IMG/VR virus record: IMGVR_UViG_3300025120_000044 | Coordinates: 1 to 62,901 of that record | Length of the DNA stretch: 62,901 bases | Reading direction: 5' to 3' (one strand) | Source of the DNA: a virus | Shown here: positions 38,501-46,204 of the stretch, piece after piece | How positions within the stretch are numbered: the first letter of the stretch is position 1 | Layout of the letters: each line of letters begins with the position of its first letter | The notes under the pieces: generated by a model | What the model was told of the DNA's origin: nothing | Database searches by the model: none | The model's input: the letters and a program-made list of their open reading frames with translations, nothing else | Program-made: the position numbers and the translations under genes

Positions 38501-39590
38501 ATTCGGCTATTCCTTCTGATAAAGAACTAACAGCAGCTATAGAAGTAAAGTCTTTAAACATACTTCCTTTAGGTATAGGATCAAACTTAAATGGGTCTGC
38601 AACTCCACTTTTTTTAACTCTGCCTGGTCTTTTAAAGGCTCTCATAGTTACGCCTAGGGTTGCTACTTCTGATCCAACTCCTATTGCACCAAATGCAGTA
38701 CCTTGTAGTAAAGAGTCTATAGCACTTTGTTTATTGTCCATGTCTTGGTCAGCATAGTCACTAAAAGCTATACCAGTTCCCATTCTTTGTTCTTGCGTAA
38801 ACGCACCTAACACCGCACCTTGGGCAAAACTTTTACCACGCATATTTGATTTAAGAACTCCATATATGTCAGATAAATCATCTAACTCGGCGGGTGTAAA
38901 TTTATGTAAAGGTCTTTTACTGGCATTTACTCTTATTTGGTTTTGGTACGCCCTATGCAGTAGATCTTCTACTTCCATTTTGTCTATGCCGGGCCTTCTT
39001 CCGCTACTAAGAATCCTCGAATTATTTAGTGACTTTACTCCGCCTTCTACTGCTTTTCTTCTTGCAGCTGTTCCAACACCAGCTGCCGCTACTAGCCCGG
39101 GGGTTGCAGTACCTCCAGATAAAACAGTACCCCCAGCAACAAGTCCACCTACTACAGCAGCTTCAGCTAAACTAGCTGCTAAAGAAGGTATAAATTGTCC
39201 CGTGGCGGATGCAAAATTTAAAAAGAAACCATGTACGTCTTTTTGTTCTAAAGAAGAAGCAAAGTCTGTTTCTAAGCCTGCCAAAGGTATACCAGCTTGG
39301 TTTTCTAAAAAATCACCTTCTCTTAGCCTGTTTGCTGCGGATGTATCTTTTCCTCTTAGCGTATCTATTGCAGCTAGAAAGTTTTGGTTTTGTGCTTGTA
39401 TGTTTTTAAAACCAGATTCTATACCAGCACCAAAGGCCTCGCCAAAAGTATCTATGGGTTCTTCTCTGTAAACAGTAGGTCTAGCAAGAGAACCTTGCTC
39501 TGGGTTTACAAAAGTGCCAGTGTCGGTGGTGGGTCTAGCTAATTTACCGCCATTTTTTATTGTTAGGATTGCATTTGTATCAATAGCCAC
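32508..39590 (-). CDS. Giant internal virion / DNA ejection protein
   Basis: The 2,360-residue protein lies where T7-type phages encode gp15/gp16 and N4-type phages their large internal proteins. It has an Ala/Gly-rich amphipathic or membrane-active segment (about 135-175), long charged helical stretches, a PTGPVGPTGPRRP short collagen-like patch near residue 1000, and hydrophobic helices toward the C-terminus (about 2010-2030 and 2225-2250) that could span the host membrane at ejection. I see no RNA-polymerase or transglycosylase motif, although such a domain could be diverged. Confidence 0.8.
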   Translation of the reverse strand: MAIDTNAILTIKNGGKLARPTTDTGTFVNPEQGSLARPTVYREEPIDTFGEAFGAGIESGFKNIQAQNQNFLAAIDTLRGKDTSAANRLREGDFLENQAGIPLAGLETDFASSLEQKDVHGFFLNFASATGQFIPSLAASLAEAAVVGGLVAGGTVLSGGTATPGLVAAAGVGTAARRKAVEGGVKSLNNSRILSSGRRPGIDKMEVEDLLHRAYQNQIRVNASKRPLHKFTPAELDDLSDIYGVLKSNMRGKSFAQGAVLGAFTQEQRMGTGIAFSDYADQDMDNKQSAIDSLLQGTAFGAIGVGSEVATLGVTMRAFKRPGRVKKSGVADPFKFDPIPKGSMFKDFTSIAAVSSLSEGIAESLQEELSVQQKFRIDADYTKAQAKTDRVNALFAGLMGGLGVGGGLGSGTAVMNKVRNLSQRNVAEKNMARIFGSKENAAALGVVMGERAGALETQFDFMSNENSGTNSVFVPIEAKAEFAKAQSKIESMFGPEELFTVSTPIGALFTTDQRVAGRLANIMDSGYKYDTGVIDGFLSQALGYSRTRDAKDDIVVGVFDNEKNEFVKYQSASENIEGDFEAAENAMKMIRASMDPKRYTIEVQSLAQHRRFRQEGLPKDADVLKAQKQAFQTEDQSELGTSDDDTAVEGDRGQTNLNVSSANMDIGKGNVTPNQRQQFDAYIREEYGLPIDFNDLVLFVNETPNVLRGNFKALGKKGEGTKRTRYAQILNDLKNAEKLGTPTGTQRAYLQRINKDGIISLGEEMKGLLDEIAEEGTQLFSERREETDSISSSIARDEFGSRSLDNVPLVGVSEVLNRTNLTIEKPNPEDFKSGKKDPAYRKALSAYQAETRQAKAPIKEQDPIVMAKKGSGTAQNPFVNPKTDKGFQISKDDKKADGRSINGLNTYIHTTLKQEFNEQKSFLSQSAVKTFRDKAKIERENTQGIGFLRFVEVRDLRAFRTATAANKSFVAPERPTGPVGPTGPRRPDLKRRYVIVRMKPDPEQFRELTRENVEIFRNIRADLQTRLTQANKRTQGKGYNTPIHFKLQNLNTEAKSQTPINVDMAVLLEGITTLSKVQQRRQPEEYTNQAGQRLAALIDAVDILQENNFKLVYYPEGVTSENALVMTDMKVGRGKPDVALGVALDHITSTPDGPGAGILKIRFPKKIEDDFQKQVQYLNQQFGLPQLSRSFFSNDKFAKINVPLIDLVYNKDGSYISPGMDKKYLAPLLQDLELTADGKPKSIEDMSVNELETLLERAEDAISVRFAAVDTGFKSKAPGELKAIYGDIRAQDKTILQFISEVGKVVNAINKQDRKNNPGQRDDSGMTTIPGTMGGTINRDAEIGTYINDIAAIDMENQTPSLDETGLYMTDDGVMGQPIDNTNTKGDTQDANVFENYQVQQGKETRGRDRYADMSRGIAPKFKDNTKYQNVTTVAFEEKMLEKSQKLRGKEYKPPNKRRQNLPFRKQIVSSLIAGARRVGLTTNLHVIAAEADFSDSNLKTRIKNSIDQKQFEKIRKDFMDKKDKLATTLQYADFDIILMKTNATVAEGQYYSAFLKELGNSLTFQELEKSLKVPAIRKKLLQAYEKILKGKNVPPSYTNDETGFENFVADQFGVAIRKELGIDVDGTVFDQMNAPTQAWFKRLVKNQKKMYDQSKTYRKRTEVDESFQEYSAELQEKLLNAENQQVPYTTKAGIETMIESVLGPETATDKQLRKLLEQSDKLFKSKKLPTWLQKVLLTSDTRLRNYGPVGVQIADFFNLDPRTVSESGRAGIFTLKTRRANALHNKAAKILGVEDGWIYSSLSTEQRAIVNEAADDTKDTNTLSPKAQELRKFLQEVYVDLNLKSYGVDERNNFFPRVIAVAEIAGNDSLQMIARQLLKEANPQASEADVNNAVNGVVKKGNGELDFNPQDEIDIGMMKIRKELWSSVTNKQLIDSGLALPAEVGLQQYLDKVALKFEFERSGGAEQLNGLIAQLTPEQQVDARNIIDSMFGKTPPIDKGWLKTANNILLPVNVVTLLAFTVLASLQDTAGPVLRSRGTAKISDITSVIKTMIKDPQEAAELAREVGVIGVDAMSSFFIFAGEQNFMNQTAKGVSDTWFRVTLLEAYTKFTRVFATGMGVRFLQDSARKAKEGDAEAQLYLNELNVTADEVLAWEGGKANDATREKVNEALAQFVDESIVRPNPAQRPTYANNPRYALIWQLKSFFYAYGKTIVYPTLKESHRNFVSQGAGAGVMPLLMMAGILLPITMLGLEIRELTKYLLAEALPGIDGDDPGVNYFKTNSMSTGQYMTEIIDRSGMLGPLALALPIFSARHRYGQPFWVPPLGPAAEKIYDGVTWDWRTADYIPGYSQLDTRNLGR

Positions 39591-39593
39591 ACT

Positions 39594-41435
39594 TTAATTC
39601 CCTGGTATCTGTTCAATATATCTACTTATCATAGATGCAGTTGCTGTGTCATTGAATATGTCACTATATTTCTTACCGGTTATTGAATTGCCTATTTGAC
39701 GTCCTTGACTGTCTACCATAATTATTTCTTTCAATACCTGTTTGCCACTTGTTGTTTCTTGATACTTAGCTCTAAGACTAGAAGTTATATCACCAAGGGG
39801 CATAGCAGCGTCCGGTGATCCACCAATATTACCAAGAAACGGTATGTCTATACCGGTTTTTTGGCCGTCAGCTAACATAATATTATATAAAGTTGTACCC
39901 AAAAAGTTTCTAAAATAACCATCTATCTCTAAGCCTTCTGGTCCATTTAACAAGCCAAATTGATTTGCTTCAAGGTACGCATTAGCTCCATTTCTAAAAT
40001 TAACACTAGCTTTACCTTTATAGTTTTCTGGTATAAATTTACCAGTTTCAGAATCGGTCATATTATCTGTAAACTCTTTTAGTTCTTTATTAATTCTAGT
40101 AGCAATCTCTTGGCCTTTTTTGTTTGATAGATTTGCAATCCTAGACTCAGACTCTCTCAAGTATTGATTTAGTCGCATGTTCATATCTTGAGAAGTTCTG
40201 TTAAAGCTCTGCTCTTGCATAGGGGAAGTCGCTGCGTCGCCAGTGCTTAGTAATCTATAACTATCTTGAAATTCGGAATTAAAATCTCCTCCAGTTGCTA
40301 CTGCTAAAGCTGCGGCTATTTCAGCTTTGCTTATATCAATAGAATCATCGTAGTCTGGTATTTTTTGTAAGTCTTCGGGGCTTGCTACTTTATATTTGTT
40401 AAAAGCAGCACGAGCTTTATCTAATATATTCTGGTCACTACCTGCTTCTATCATAAACTGCTCGTTGTCTTTTACGAATTTAAGTTGAGCCTCCGGGCCT
40501 CCGAATATAGGAAATACTAAATTACCCGTGTCTCCTATTCTACCCCTTAGTCTTTCTGCTTCTGCTTGTGCCGCTTTGTATTGTTTTTGTTCTTCTGGGT
40601 TTCTACCAGTAGACACGTCTCCTACAGGAGGATTGCCTAGCCTACCTGCAGACCCATCTCCCATAGAACCACTAATACCTGTACCAAACACTGTTTTGTT
40701 ACCAGGCGCTCCTATTTTTTCTAACCTTGTTCTTTCTTCTTTATTCTTTTTTAAATCTCCTTGCAGTTTTACTCTCAGGGCGTCTAAGCTATCATTGTAC
40801 CCACTACCCATTTCTATCATGCTTTCAAAACCAGCTGCGGGATCTATTTCTCCGCTTTCAACAGCCTCTTCAATAATAGCAGTTGCTTCTGGCACACTTT
40901 GTGCTTTTTCTAGTCTGTCATTTAGTTTTACGCCTTGTAAGTTTGCTATTCCAATTGCTCTACTACCATATCCTTTTCTAGAAGAAGTTAGCCTGTTACT
41001 TTGACCTTGTAAAATAGTATTAGCCATAGTACGTAAGCCTTCTTGGTCGGTGAACATAACCATGTCTTGCGGATCATTACTAAACCCTAATGTTTTGGGC
41101 ACTACACCCTGTTCGCCCTGTATCGTGAAAGAAATTCTTCCATTATCATCAATTATGTCTAGAATCTTTCCTTTTTTTGTTTCTTGGGTAGTTATGTCTT
41201 TATAAGAAGTAGCAACGGGGCTAGAGTTTAACAACTGTATTAGTTTATCTTTATCGTTGGTATACAACTCATTAAATTTCTCTTTGCCCATGTTCATATA
41301 GTCTGGGTTTTCAATGTCTAAAAAATCTACATAAGGTGATAACGTTTCTATAGAAGAGCTAGCACTACTATCATTTCGGTCTTTAACCTGTTGCTGGATA
41401 GCACCGGCTGTTCGTAAATCTGCTAAACTTGCCAT
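39594..41435 (-). CDS. Internal virion protein
   Basis: The 613-residue protein is largely helical and polar. An SH3-like segment (about 90-140, GKILDIIDDNGRISFTIQGEQG) and a long charged region follow. It lies between the giant ejection protein and small Ala/Gln-rich proteins, the usual place for core or ejection components. No named family recognised. Confidence 0.75.
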   Translation of the reverse strand: MASLADLRTAGAIQQQVKDRNDSSASSSIETLSPYVDFLDIENPDYMNMGKEKFNELYTNDKDKLIQLLNSSPVATSYKDITTQETKKGKILDIIDDNGRISFTIQGEQGVVPKTLGFSNDPQDMVMFTDQEGLRTMANTILQGQSNRLTSSRKGYGSRAIGIANLQGVKLNDRLEKAQSVPEATAIIEEAVESGEIDPAAGFESMIEMGSGYNDSLDALRVKLQGDLKKNKEERTRLEKIGAPGNKTVFGTGISGSMGDGSAGRLGNPPVGDVSTGRNPEEQKQYKAAQAEAERLRGRIGDTGNLVFPIFGGPEAQLKFVKDNEQFMIEAGSDQNILDKARAAFNKYKVASPEDLQKIPDYDDSIDISKAEIAAALAVATGGDFNSEFQDSYRLLSTGDAATSPMQEQSFNRTSQDMNMRLNQYLRESESRIANLSNKKGQEIATRINKELKEFTDNMTDSETGKFIPENYKGKASVNFRNGANAYLEANQFGLLNGPEGLEIDGYFRNFLGTTLYNIMLADGQKTGIDIPFLGNIGGSPDAAMPLGDITSSLRAKYQETTSGKQVLKEIIMVDSQGRQIGNSITGKKYSDIFNDTATASMISRYIEQIPGN

Positions 41436-41436
41436 A

Positions 41437-41991
41437 TTAAATTAAAAATGCTGCTAATATGGAAGCTCCCATATTAGTCATTTGAGAAGAATAGTTTGCT
41501 TTTGCTTGCTTATATGCTCCTCTTCTTGCTACTGCACCCTGGGCCGCAGTGCCTAACCCTTCTAAAGCCCTAGCGTTTACGCCCTGGCCAACTCCTATTA
41601 GTTCTTGTAATAAAGCTTGGTTCATTTCCCTTTGTTGTACTCTTGCATTATTTACCGTGCCTGCTAAAGATAACTGATTACCTCTTTGTGCGGACCTTTG
41701 TTGTTCTTGGAGTTGTGCGCCAGATAACCCGCCGCCACCATATCTTTCTAAGTTTCTTGATTGTACGCCCGCTGCTATTTCTGCTTGTTTCTCAGCGTTT
41801 TCTCTAGACCTATCAATAAGTGTAGTATCGTCAGTCATACCAAGTAGTTGGTTTTCATATTGTCTAAAATTAGCTATGTAGTCGTTATAGTCTTGGCGCA
41901 GCATTCCTGCAAAAGCTTTATCTGGGTCTTGTACATTCTGTAACCCGCCAGCATAGTCTTGTCTAGATCTCATGTTATTGTATAAGCTCAT
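41437..41991 (-). CDS. Gln/Ala-rich internal virion protein
   Basis: The 184-residue protein is helical, rich in Gln, Arg and Ala (LQEQQRSAQRGNQ, ALEGLGTAAQGAVARRGAYKQAKA), with a hydrophobic C-terminus. It resembles T7 gp14-type small ejection proteins in composition and place. It overlaps the next upstream gene by 1 bp. Confidence 0.7.
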   Translation of the reverse strand: MSLYNNMRSRQDYAGGLQNVQDPDKAFAGMLRQDYNDYIANFRQYENQLLGMTDDTTLIDRSRENAEKQAEIAAGVQSRNLERYGGGGLSGAQLQEQQRSAQRGNQLSLAGTVNNARVQQREMNQALLQELIGVGQGVNARALEGLGTAAQGAVARRGAYKQAKANYSSQMTNMGASILAAFLI

Positions 41992-42617
41992 TACCCTAGT
42001 CCTCTTCCTGTAACAATTTTAAATAGCCCGGCATTTTCAGTCATGGGTATTAGATTTTGTTCCGCTTCTGGTTTGTCAACTTCTTGCGTGTTTACACTTT
42101 CAGCTGCTCTATATTGACTGTAGTTTCTACCTGCTTGTACACCTAGTTTTGTAGCTGCCCCTATTAAAGCTGAGTTTCTTGTTTGTTTTGCTTTTGCTTT
42201 ATTAAGAGTATCAGTAGTAGCAATTTTAGAAGCTTGCGATAAACCGGCTGCTGTTTGAGACGCCATTTGGTTTGCGCTTTTTATTCCTGCAATTTGGTCA
42301 CTTCTTGCACCTACAAGACCTTGGGCTGTACCTTGTAGTTGTTGAGCAGAAGCAGCTGAAGCTAAATCAGCTTGTGCATCTACAGCACCTACTGCTCTTC
42401 GGTTTGGGTTTTGAGTAAGAGCTTGCATGGTATCAGCCTGGGCCCTACCTTCGCCCATACTCATTAATCCAGATTCTTGGTTAAAAGACCTTTCTAGAAA
42501 TTCTCTTTGTTTTGGTAGATAGTTTTCTCTAAAGTATTTTTTATCCGCCATTGCTACAGCAGCATTGACTTTATCTACTTCACTCTCTTTGTAATCTGAG
42601 CTTTTTGGTTTACTCAT
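41991..42617 (-). CDS. Gln/Ala-rich internal virion protein
   Basis: The 208-residue protein has a long helical region with A/Q/S repeats (DAQADLASAASAQQLQGTAQGL) and Lys/Arg clusters. It resembles its downstream neighbour in composition and may form the same internal assembly. It overlaps the preceding gene by 4 bp. Confidence 0.7.
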   Translation of the reverse strand: MSKPKSSDYKESEVDKVNAAVAMADKKYFRENYLPKQREFLERSFNQESGLMSMGEGRAQADTMQALTQNPNRRAVGAVDAQADLASAASAQQLQGTAQGLVGARSDQIAGIKSANQMASQTAAGLSQASKIATTDTLNKAKAKQTRNSALIGAATKLGVQAGRNYSQYRAAESVNTQEVDKPEAEQNLIPMTENAGLFKIVTGRGLG

Positions 42618-43057
42618 TCTACTTTTCTCCTATAAACTCTTGTATCTAAATTCCAACCCTTACTTATCGCGTAAGGTTCCAACTCTGGTACGTGTGACTG
42701 AGCTTCTATATACTTACACTCAGACCCTTTAGCTAGTTTATTAATCCAGTTCTTGTGGTCTAGCCATTGTCCACTACCTTTACTGTAAGTATACGCTATC
42801 CACATATACAATGTCTTGTCTTTTGTGTACCTATCAATTTCGGTAGTAAGTACTAAAAACCCTACTGGAGAGGTAAATAAAAACGCTCTTTCATTTACGC
42901 ACTCACTATAAACATCTTCTGGGATAAAGGTTAGACTGGGATTGTCTGCTAATATACTTTCTAAACCTGGTTTTACAATGTTCCACGTGGAACGTATGTC
43001 AGTAAGCACCGGTTCAACAAAGACATTAGTAGTCGATCTCCTTTCCGTATCTTCCAT
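42614..43057 (-). CDS. GNAT-like internal virion protein (T7 gp13-like)
   Basis: The 147-residue protein has an acetyltransferase-like layout: LTFIPEDVYSECVNERAFLF, a central beta strand pair, WIAYTYSKGSGQ, and the SHVPELEPYAISKGW that closes GNAT domains. Podophages often have such a small GNAT-like gene beside their internal proteins (T7 gp13). Enzymatic activity is not certain. A parS-like palindrome lies within its coding sequence at 42979-42994. Confidence 0.65.
   Translation of the reverse strand: MEDTERRSTTNVFVEPVLTDIRSTWNIVKPGLESILADNPSLTFIPEDVYSECVNERAFLFTSPVGFLVLTTEIDRYTKDKTLYMWIAYTYSKGSGQWLDHKNWINKLAKGSECKYIEAQSHVPELEPYAISKGWNLDTRVYRRKVE
42979..42994. promoter_or_regulatory. parS-like palindrome (candidate ParB site)
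   Basis: TGTTCCACGTGGAACG contains the 14-bp perfect palindrome GTTCCACGTGGAAC and matches the bacterial parS consensus TGTTNCACGTGNAACA at every specified base but the last. It is inside a coding region. The half-site GTTCCAC recurs in the non-coding cluster at 54.6-54.9 kb. Confidence 0.5.
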
Positions 43058-43700
43058 AGCGCCTCCTTGGCTTACCTATTCCTTTGTATTTTACTGTTCG
43101 TTTTACGCCCAGATCTCCGCCTCTTGCACGTAGCTCTGCTTGCATAATTTCCATATTAAACTGTGCTAAATACTCTCTAGCTGCACTTACATCGGTCCAT
43201 TCTCTGTTTGGCATACGAAGTAGCCTGTATAAAGTGCCATATACTAAAGCATCTCTATATTGATTAGATACTGCAGTATCAATGTTATTTGAAGTTCTAG
43301 ATGGTTTTAAAGCTACACTAGCTAAAACTGGTTCAGAACTGCTTGGAACTGGCACAAGCCAAAATGTGCTTGCTGTTTTTTGTAAGTATACGTGCGGTTG
43401 TCCAGTGCGCTCTCTCCAATCCGGGTAATTTAATTCTAAACTACGCGGGCTTATTGGATCCATGTCTCTACCGTTATACGTCATTAACAGTACTTGATGT
43501 ACTTCTGTACCAGTAGGGATGTCAAAATCGTATTCGTAAACACCTGAAATGGTGTTAAAAGCGTCCATGTCTAATACATACGCTTTAGAACGTTCGCAGA
43601 ATTCTATAGTAGCCGAACGTAAATTAGCCTCAACTAAACTGTCGGGGCAAAAAGGAACGTAAGGTAAAACTTCTTTTACTAAAGAAGAGTAACTTGCCAT
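43026..43700 (-). CDS. Head-tail adaptor / tail tubular protein A-like
   Basis: The 224-residue protein has a helical N-terminus (LPYVPFCPDSLVEANLRSATIEFCERS), beta core with a PISPRSLELNYPDW segment, and a basic C-terminal tail. This fits podovirus head-completion or adaptor proteins. It overlaps the GNAT-like gene by 32 bp and follows another adaptor. Confidence 0.7.
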   Translation of the reverse strand: MASYSSLVKEVLPYVPFCPDSLVEANLRSATIEFCERSKAYVLDMDAFNTISGVYEYDFDIPTGTEVHQVLLMTYNGRDMDPISPRSLELNYPDWRERTGQPHVYLQKTASTFWLVPVPSSSEPVLASVALKPSRTSNNIDTAVSNQYRDALVYGTLYRLLRMPNREWTDVSAAREYLAQFNMEIMQAELRARGGDLGVKRTVKYKGIGKPRRRYGRYGKEIDY

Positions 43701-43701
43701 T

Positions 43702-44439
43702 CTAGCCTCCTTGTCTTGGTGCTGCTACGGGCGGTAAGTTTGGAGCTGCTCCTATATTACTAGTTCTGTCGTTGTTCGGGCTTAGTAGCTCCTGGGCTTG
43801 TGAACCCTGTCCGACACAATTTAAAAACAGTTGGTAATGAGACTGAGCTCTTTGTGCATTACCTGCGTATTCAGAATCTTTTTGGTAAGCCCTAAATAGA
43901 ACATAATCTATTATGCCGTTTGCATAAATATCATCTACTGAAATAGTTGCACTACCGTTAGCTAGGTCTGTTGGGGAAGCTGAAAATACAACTTCTACAA
44001 ACGCGTTACCTGCTACGCCTGGATAGACATAATAGTTTCTTGGGTCGTCTTCATCAAAGATATAGTGTTTAACTATTGTAGTATGAGCTGCATCCCCACT
44101 AACAGTTGGATCATGCCAATCAGGTTCTTGTGTATTTAATATATCAACGTTTACAATTCTAATTGCTCTTTTACCTGTAGCACTGCCGCTTGCTGCGGAC
44201 ATGTTTCTTACTACTTTAATTAGCCTAAGACCTGCACTAGGTAGTGTTTGTTTTGTACCCGCTACAAGTTGTACGCTAGATGTAGTAGCAGAAGACTCGG
44301 GCCTAAAGTTTACAATCTCTCTTTGTCCGTCGTTTAAATACCTGAGTAATTCAGCTTCAGGCCACCTAACGCTGGTGGTGTCTTGTAGGATATCTTTAAT
44401 CCTGCTTAATATATTACTACCTGTAAGTGTCCCTGCCAT
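43702..44439 (-). CDS. Head-tail adaptor protein (DUF6682-like)
   Basis: The 245-residue protein begins ILSRIKDILQDTTSVRWPEAELLRYLNDGQREIV, the hallmark N-terminus of a phage adaptor family I recall as DUF6682. A beta domain and helical LFRAYQKDSEYAGNAQRAQSHYQLFL segment follow. It probably binds the portal ring on the capsid exterior. Confidence 0.78.
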   Translation of the reverse strand: MAGTLTGSNILSRIKDILQDTTSVRWPEAELLRYLNDGQREIVNFRPESSATTSSVQLVAGTKQTLPSAGLRLIKVVRNMSAASGSATGKRAIRIVNVDILNTQEPDWHDPTVSGDAAHTTIVKHYIFDEDDPRNYYVYPGVAGNAFVEVVFSASPTDLANGSATISVDDIYANGIIDYVLFRAYQKDSEYAGNAQRAQSHYQLFLNCVGQGSQAQELLSPNNDRTSNIGAAPNLPPVAAPRQGG

Positions 44440-44449
44440 AATTCATCCT

Positions 44450-44785
44450 CTATTGTGCAGCTTCTAGTTCTGCAATTAAATCTGTTTTTTTCTTGCGTCT
44501 ATCAAGTTCGATCCCAATTGTACGACCGTATTCTTCTAGTTGCACTTTAGTCATTGCTTCTAAATCTATAGAAACTTCTTCTACTACTTCTACAACTTCT
44601 ACAACTTCTTCTATGACGGGTTCTGCCTTAGCAGGTTTACCTCCGTCTTTTACTTCTGTGCATCCTGCTTGTAAACATAACAACCCTAAGTCGTTTCCTA
44701 CTTGTTTTGGTTCGCCAGCTTTTAAATATACACTTGCGCCCCAAGTAGAGGCTACGGCTTTATCTTCGTTTGATACTATCCACAT
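44450..44785 (-). CDS. Small protein with acidic linker and SAP/HeH-like C-terminus
   Basis: The 111-residue protein has a beta N-terminus (ASVYLKAGEPKQVG), a Val/Glu-rich linker (EEVVEVVEVVEE, residues 59-70) and a C-terminal helix-extended-helix segment (MTKVQLEEYGRTIGIELDRRKKKTDLIAELEA). SAP/HeH motifs bind nucleic acids or mediate contacts. The position after the capsid gene suggests a head or connector accessory. Confidence 0.7.
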   Translation of the reverse strand: MWIVSNEDKAVASTWGASVYLKAGEPKQVGNDLGLLCLQAGCTEVKDGGKPAKAEPVIEEVVEVVEVVEEVSIDLEAMTKVQLEEYGRTIGIELDRRKKKTDLIAELEAAQ

Positions 44786-44806
44786 AATTTTTACTCCTTA
44801 AATATA

Positions 44807-44825
44807 GGTGGCCATAACAGCCACC
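44807..44825 (-). terminator. Hairpin after the capsid gene (weak terminator or processing site)
   Basis: GGTGGC (44807-44812) and GCCACC (44820-44825) form a perfect 6-bp stem with a 7-base loop in the 57-bp gap between the capsid gene and the next gene. No T run follows, so partial termination or mRNA processing is more likely than full termination. Confidence 0.4.
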
Positions 44826-44842
44826 CATAAAATATACCACAA

Positions 44843-45988
44843 TTAATAAGCTACATCTAATCTTATTACACCGAAGTCTTCAGACTGACCTGTATGGTCT
44901 GAATGATACTTAGGCTTTTTAAGACCGAATATTTTACCAATTGAAATACCGTTTTGGTTTCCATAGTCAAATGTGTCTTCGACTATTTCTGGGATACCAA
45001 TATCAGCCATTGCTAGTGCTTGTGCACCCGCAAAGATACATGCAGAACCGTTAACGTCAGCGTTAGCGCCCCATTTGTATCCAGCTGCTCCGGCATTAGA
45101 TGATGCTCCACTTGTAGCAGAGTTTGTGTTAAACACATGTCTGAACTCATGGATCATAACTCCGTCAACCATTAGGCTTGAAGAACCTGAGAATAAGCTT
45201 GAACCCGGTCCTCTTACTCCAGCCTGTCTTACGTTAGCAAGGAAGTCTGAATCAAGTTTTAGGTCAGCCATTACCTGTGGAGTAACAAACAGATGGAACA
45301 TCTCTTCGTTTCCTGCACCTCTTAGGCCTCTGATGTATTGGTCTTTAGCATAAGCTTTTAGATCAACAATAGCGCCATAGCTTAGTTTGTCAGCTGCAAC
45401 AGTTGCAGTAACATCACCAGCCACGATACCATTAGTAGCATCAAATCTTCTATGTCTATTAGAAGTTGGTGCTGTTACATCGCTAGAGAACTCTAAGTCG
45501 TTTAGATTTTGGCCTGAATTCATTGAAGGTCTTAATGCTCCATTGTTTTTCAGGTTATATCCGATACCACTTAAAGTAAGGAATGCTAATTGGTCCATTC
45601 TGTCAGCCATTGCGTAAGCAAGTGCATCTCTTGAATGTTCCCTAAAGTTTACAACAGATTTCTGGTCGTTCATTCTACCAGATAGTCTGTTAGCAAATCT
45701 TAGTTGGTCAATCGTTACGACTATGTCGAACGCTCTTAAAGCCTCTTCATTACCTTCTAAAGTATTGTCACCAACGATACCATCACCAGTCATGTCAGCT
45801 AAAAGTGTTAAAACAGCTCTTGCTCCCTTTTCTGATTGAGTAAGCTCAGATATTCTCTGAACCATAGCATTGGATCCGCTACCTGCGAATTGGTTAATGA
45901 AGGACATATTTCTAGCTACTCGCCAGAAGTCTCTTGACCAGATCGTTAATTGTTCACTGGTTAGAGAAGCAAAGTTTGTATTTGCCAT
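44843..45988 (-). CDS. Major capsid protein, N4-gp56 family
   Basis: The 381-residue protein matches the N4 gp56/DUF4043 major capsid family: the N-terminal TSEQLTIWSRDFWRVARNMSF, VQRISELTQSEKGARAVLTLLADM, DGIVGDNTLEGNEEAL, FANRLSGRMNDQ, and LFVTPQVMADLK. It has the HK97-type fold by family. It is preceded by a strong AAGGAG site and a structured 216-bp leader, which may give it its own regulation, as expected for the most abundant virion protein. Confidence 0.92.
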   Translation of the reverse strand: MANTNFASLTSEQLTIWSRDFWRVARNMSFINQFAGSGSNAMVQRISELTQSEKGARAVLTLLADMTGDGIVGDNTLEGNEEALRAFDIVVTIDQLRFANRLSGRMNDQKSVVNFREHSRDALAYAMADRMDQLAFLTLSGIGYNLKNNGALRPSMNSGQNLNDLEFSSDVTAPTSNRHRRFDATNGIVAGDVTATVAADKLSYGAIVDLKAYAKDQYIRGLRGAGNEEMFHLFVTPQVMADLKLDSDFLANVRQAGVRGPGSSLFSGSSSLMVDGVMIHEFRHVFNTNSATSGASSNAGAAGYKWGANADVNGSACIFAGAQALAMADIGIPEIVEDTFDYGNQNGISIGKIFGLKKPKYHSDHTGQSEDFGVIRLDVAY

Positions 45989-46204
45989 GATAATTTCTCC
46001 TTATCATTAAAGTTTAATAACCAGTCGACTTATTGGAGCGACTTTTATCCGTGTACCCTTTGTCGTTGGGGCAACGCTCTCGTAAGTTACGGGTACGAAT
46101 CCGGCCAGTTTAACGCCCTGCGCTGGCGAAAACGTATGTTTTACAGGAACGACCCTGGTAAGATATCGCTCTTACGTGCGAACTTATTTTTAAGATAACA
46201 CAAT
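45989..46204 (-). ncRNA. Structured leader upstream of the capsid gene
   Basis: The 216-bp gap between scaffold and capsid genes is more GC-rich than its surroundings and, on the coding strand, folds into successive hairpins: GTAAGA/TCTTAC (46158-46175), GCCAG/CTGGC (46104-46127), GTACCC/GGGTAC (46053-46096) enclosing CGTTG/CAACG (46064-46076), and AGTCG/CGACT (46023-46043). It could be a cis-regulatory mRNA leader, an RNase processing region or a terminator-promoter combination. A 47-codon stop-free frame runs through it (stop near 46012) without a usual start codon. Confidence 0.45.

Noticed and set aside
32508-39590. N4-type virion RNA polymerase in the giant internal protein
   Set aside because: The position is right, but I could not find polymerase motifs, and the length and helical composition fit an ejection protein equally well.
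46090-46110. Possible tRNA T-arm (GGGTACGAATCC) in the capsid leader
   Set aside because: Stem pairing fails and no acceptor or anticodon arm can be drawn around it. No tRNA gene was found anywhere in the window.
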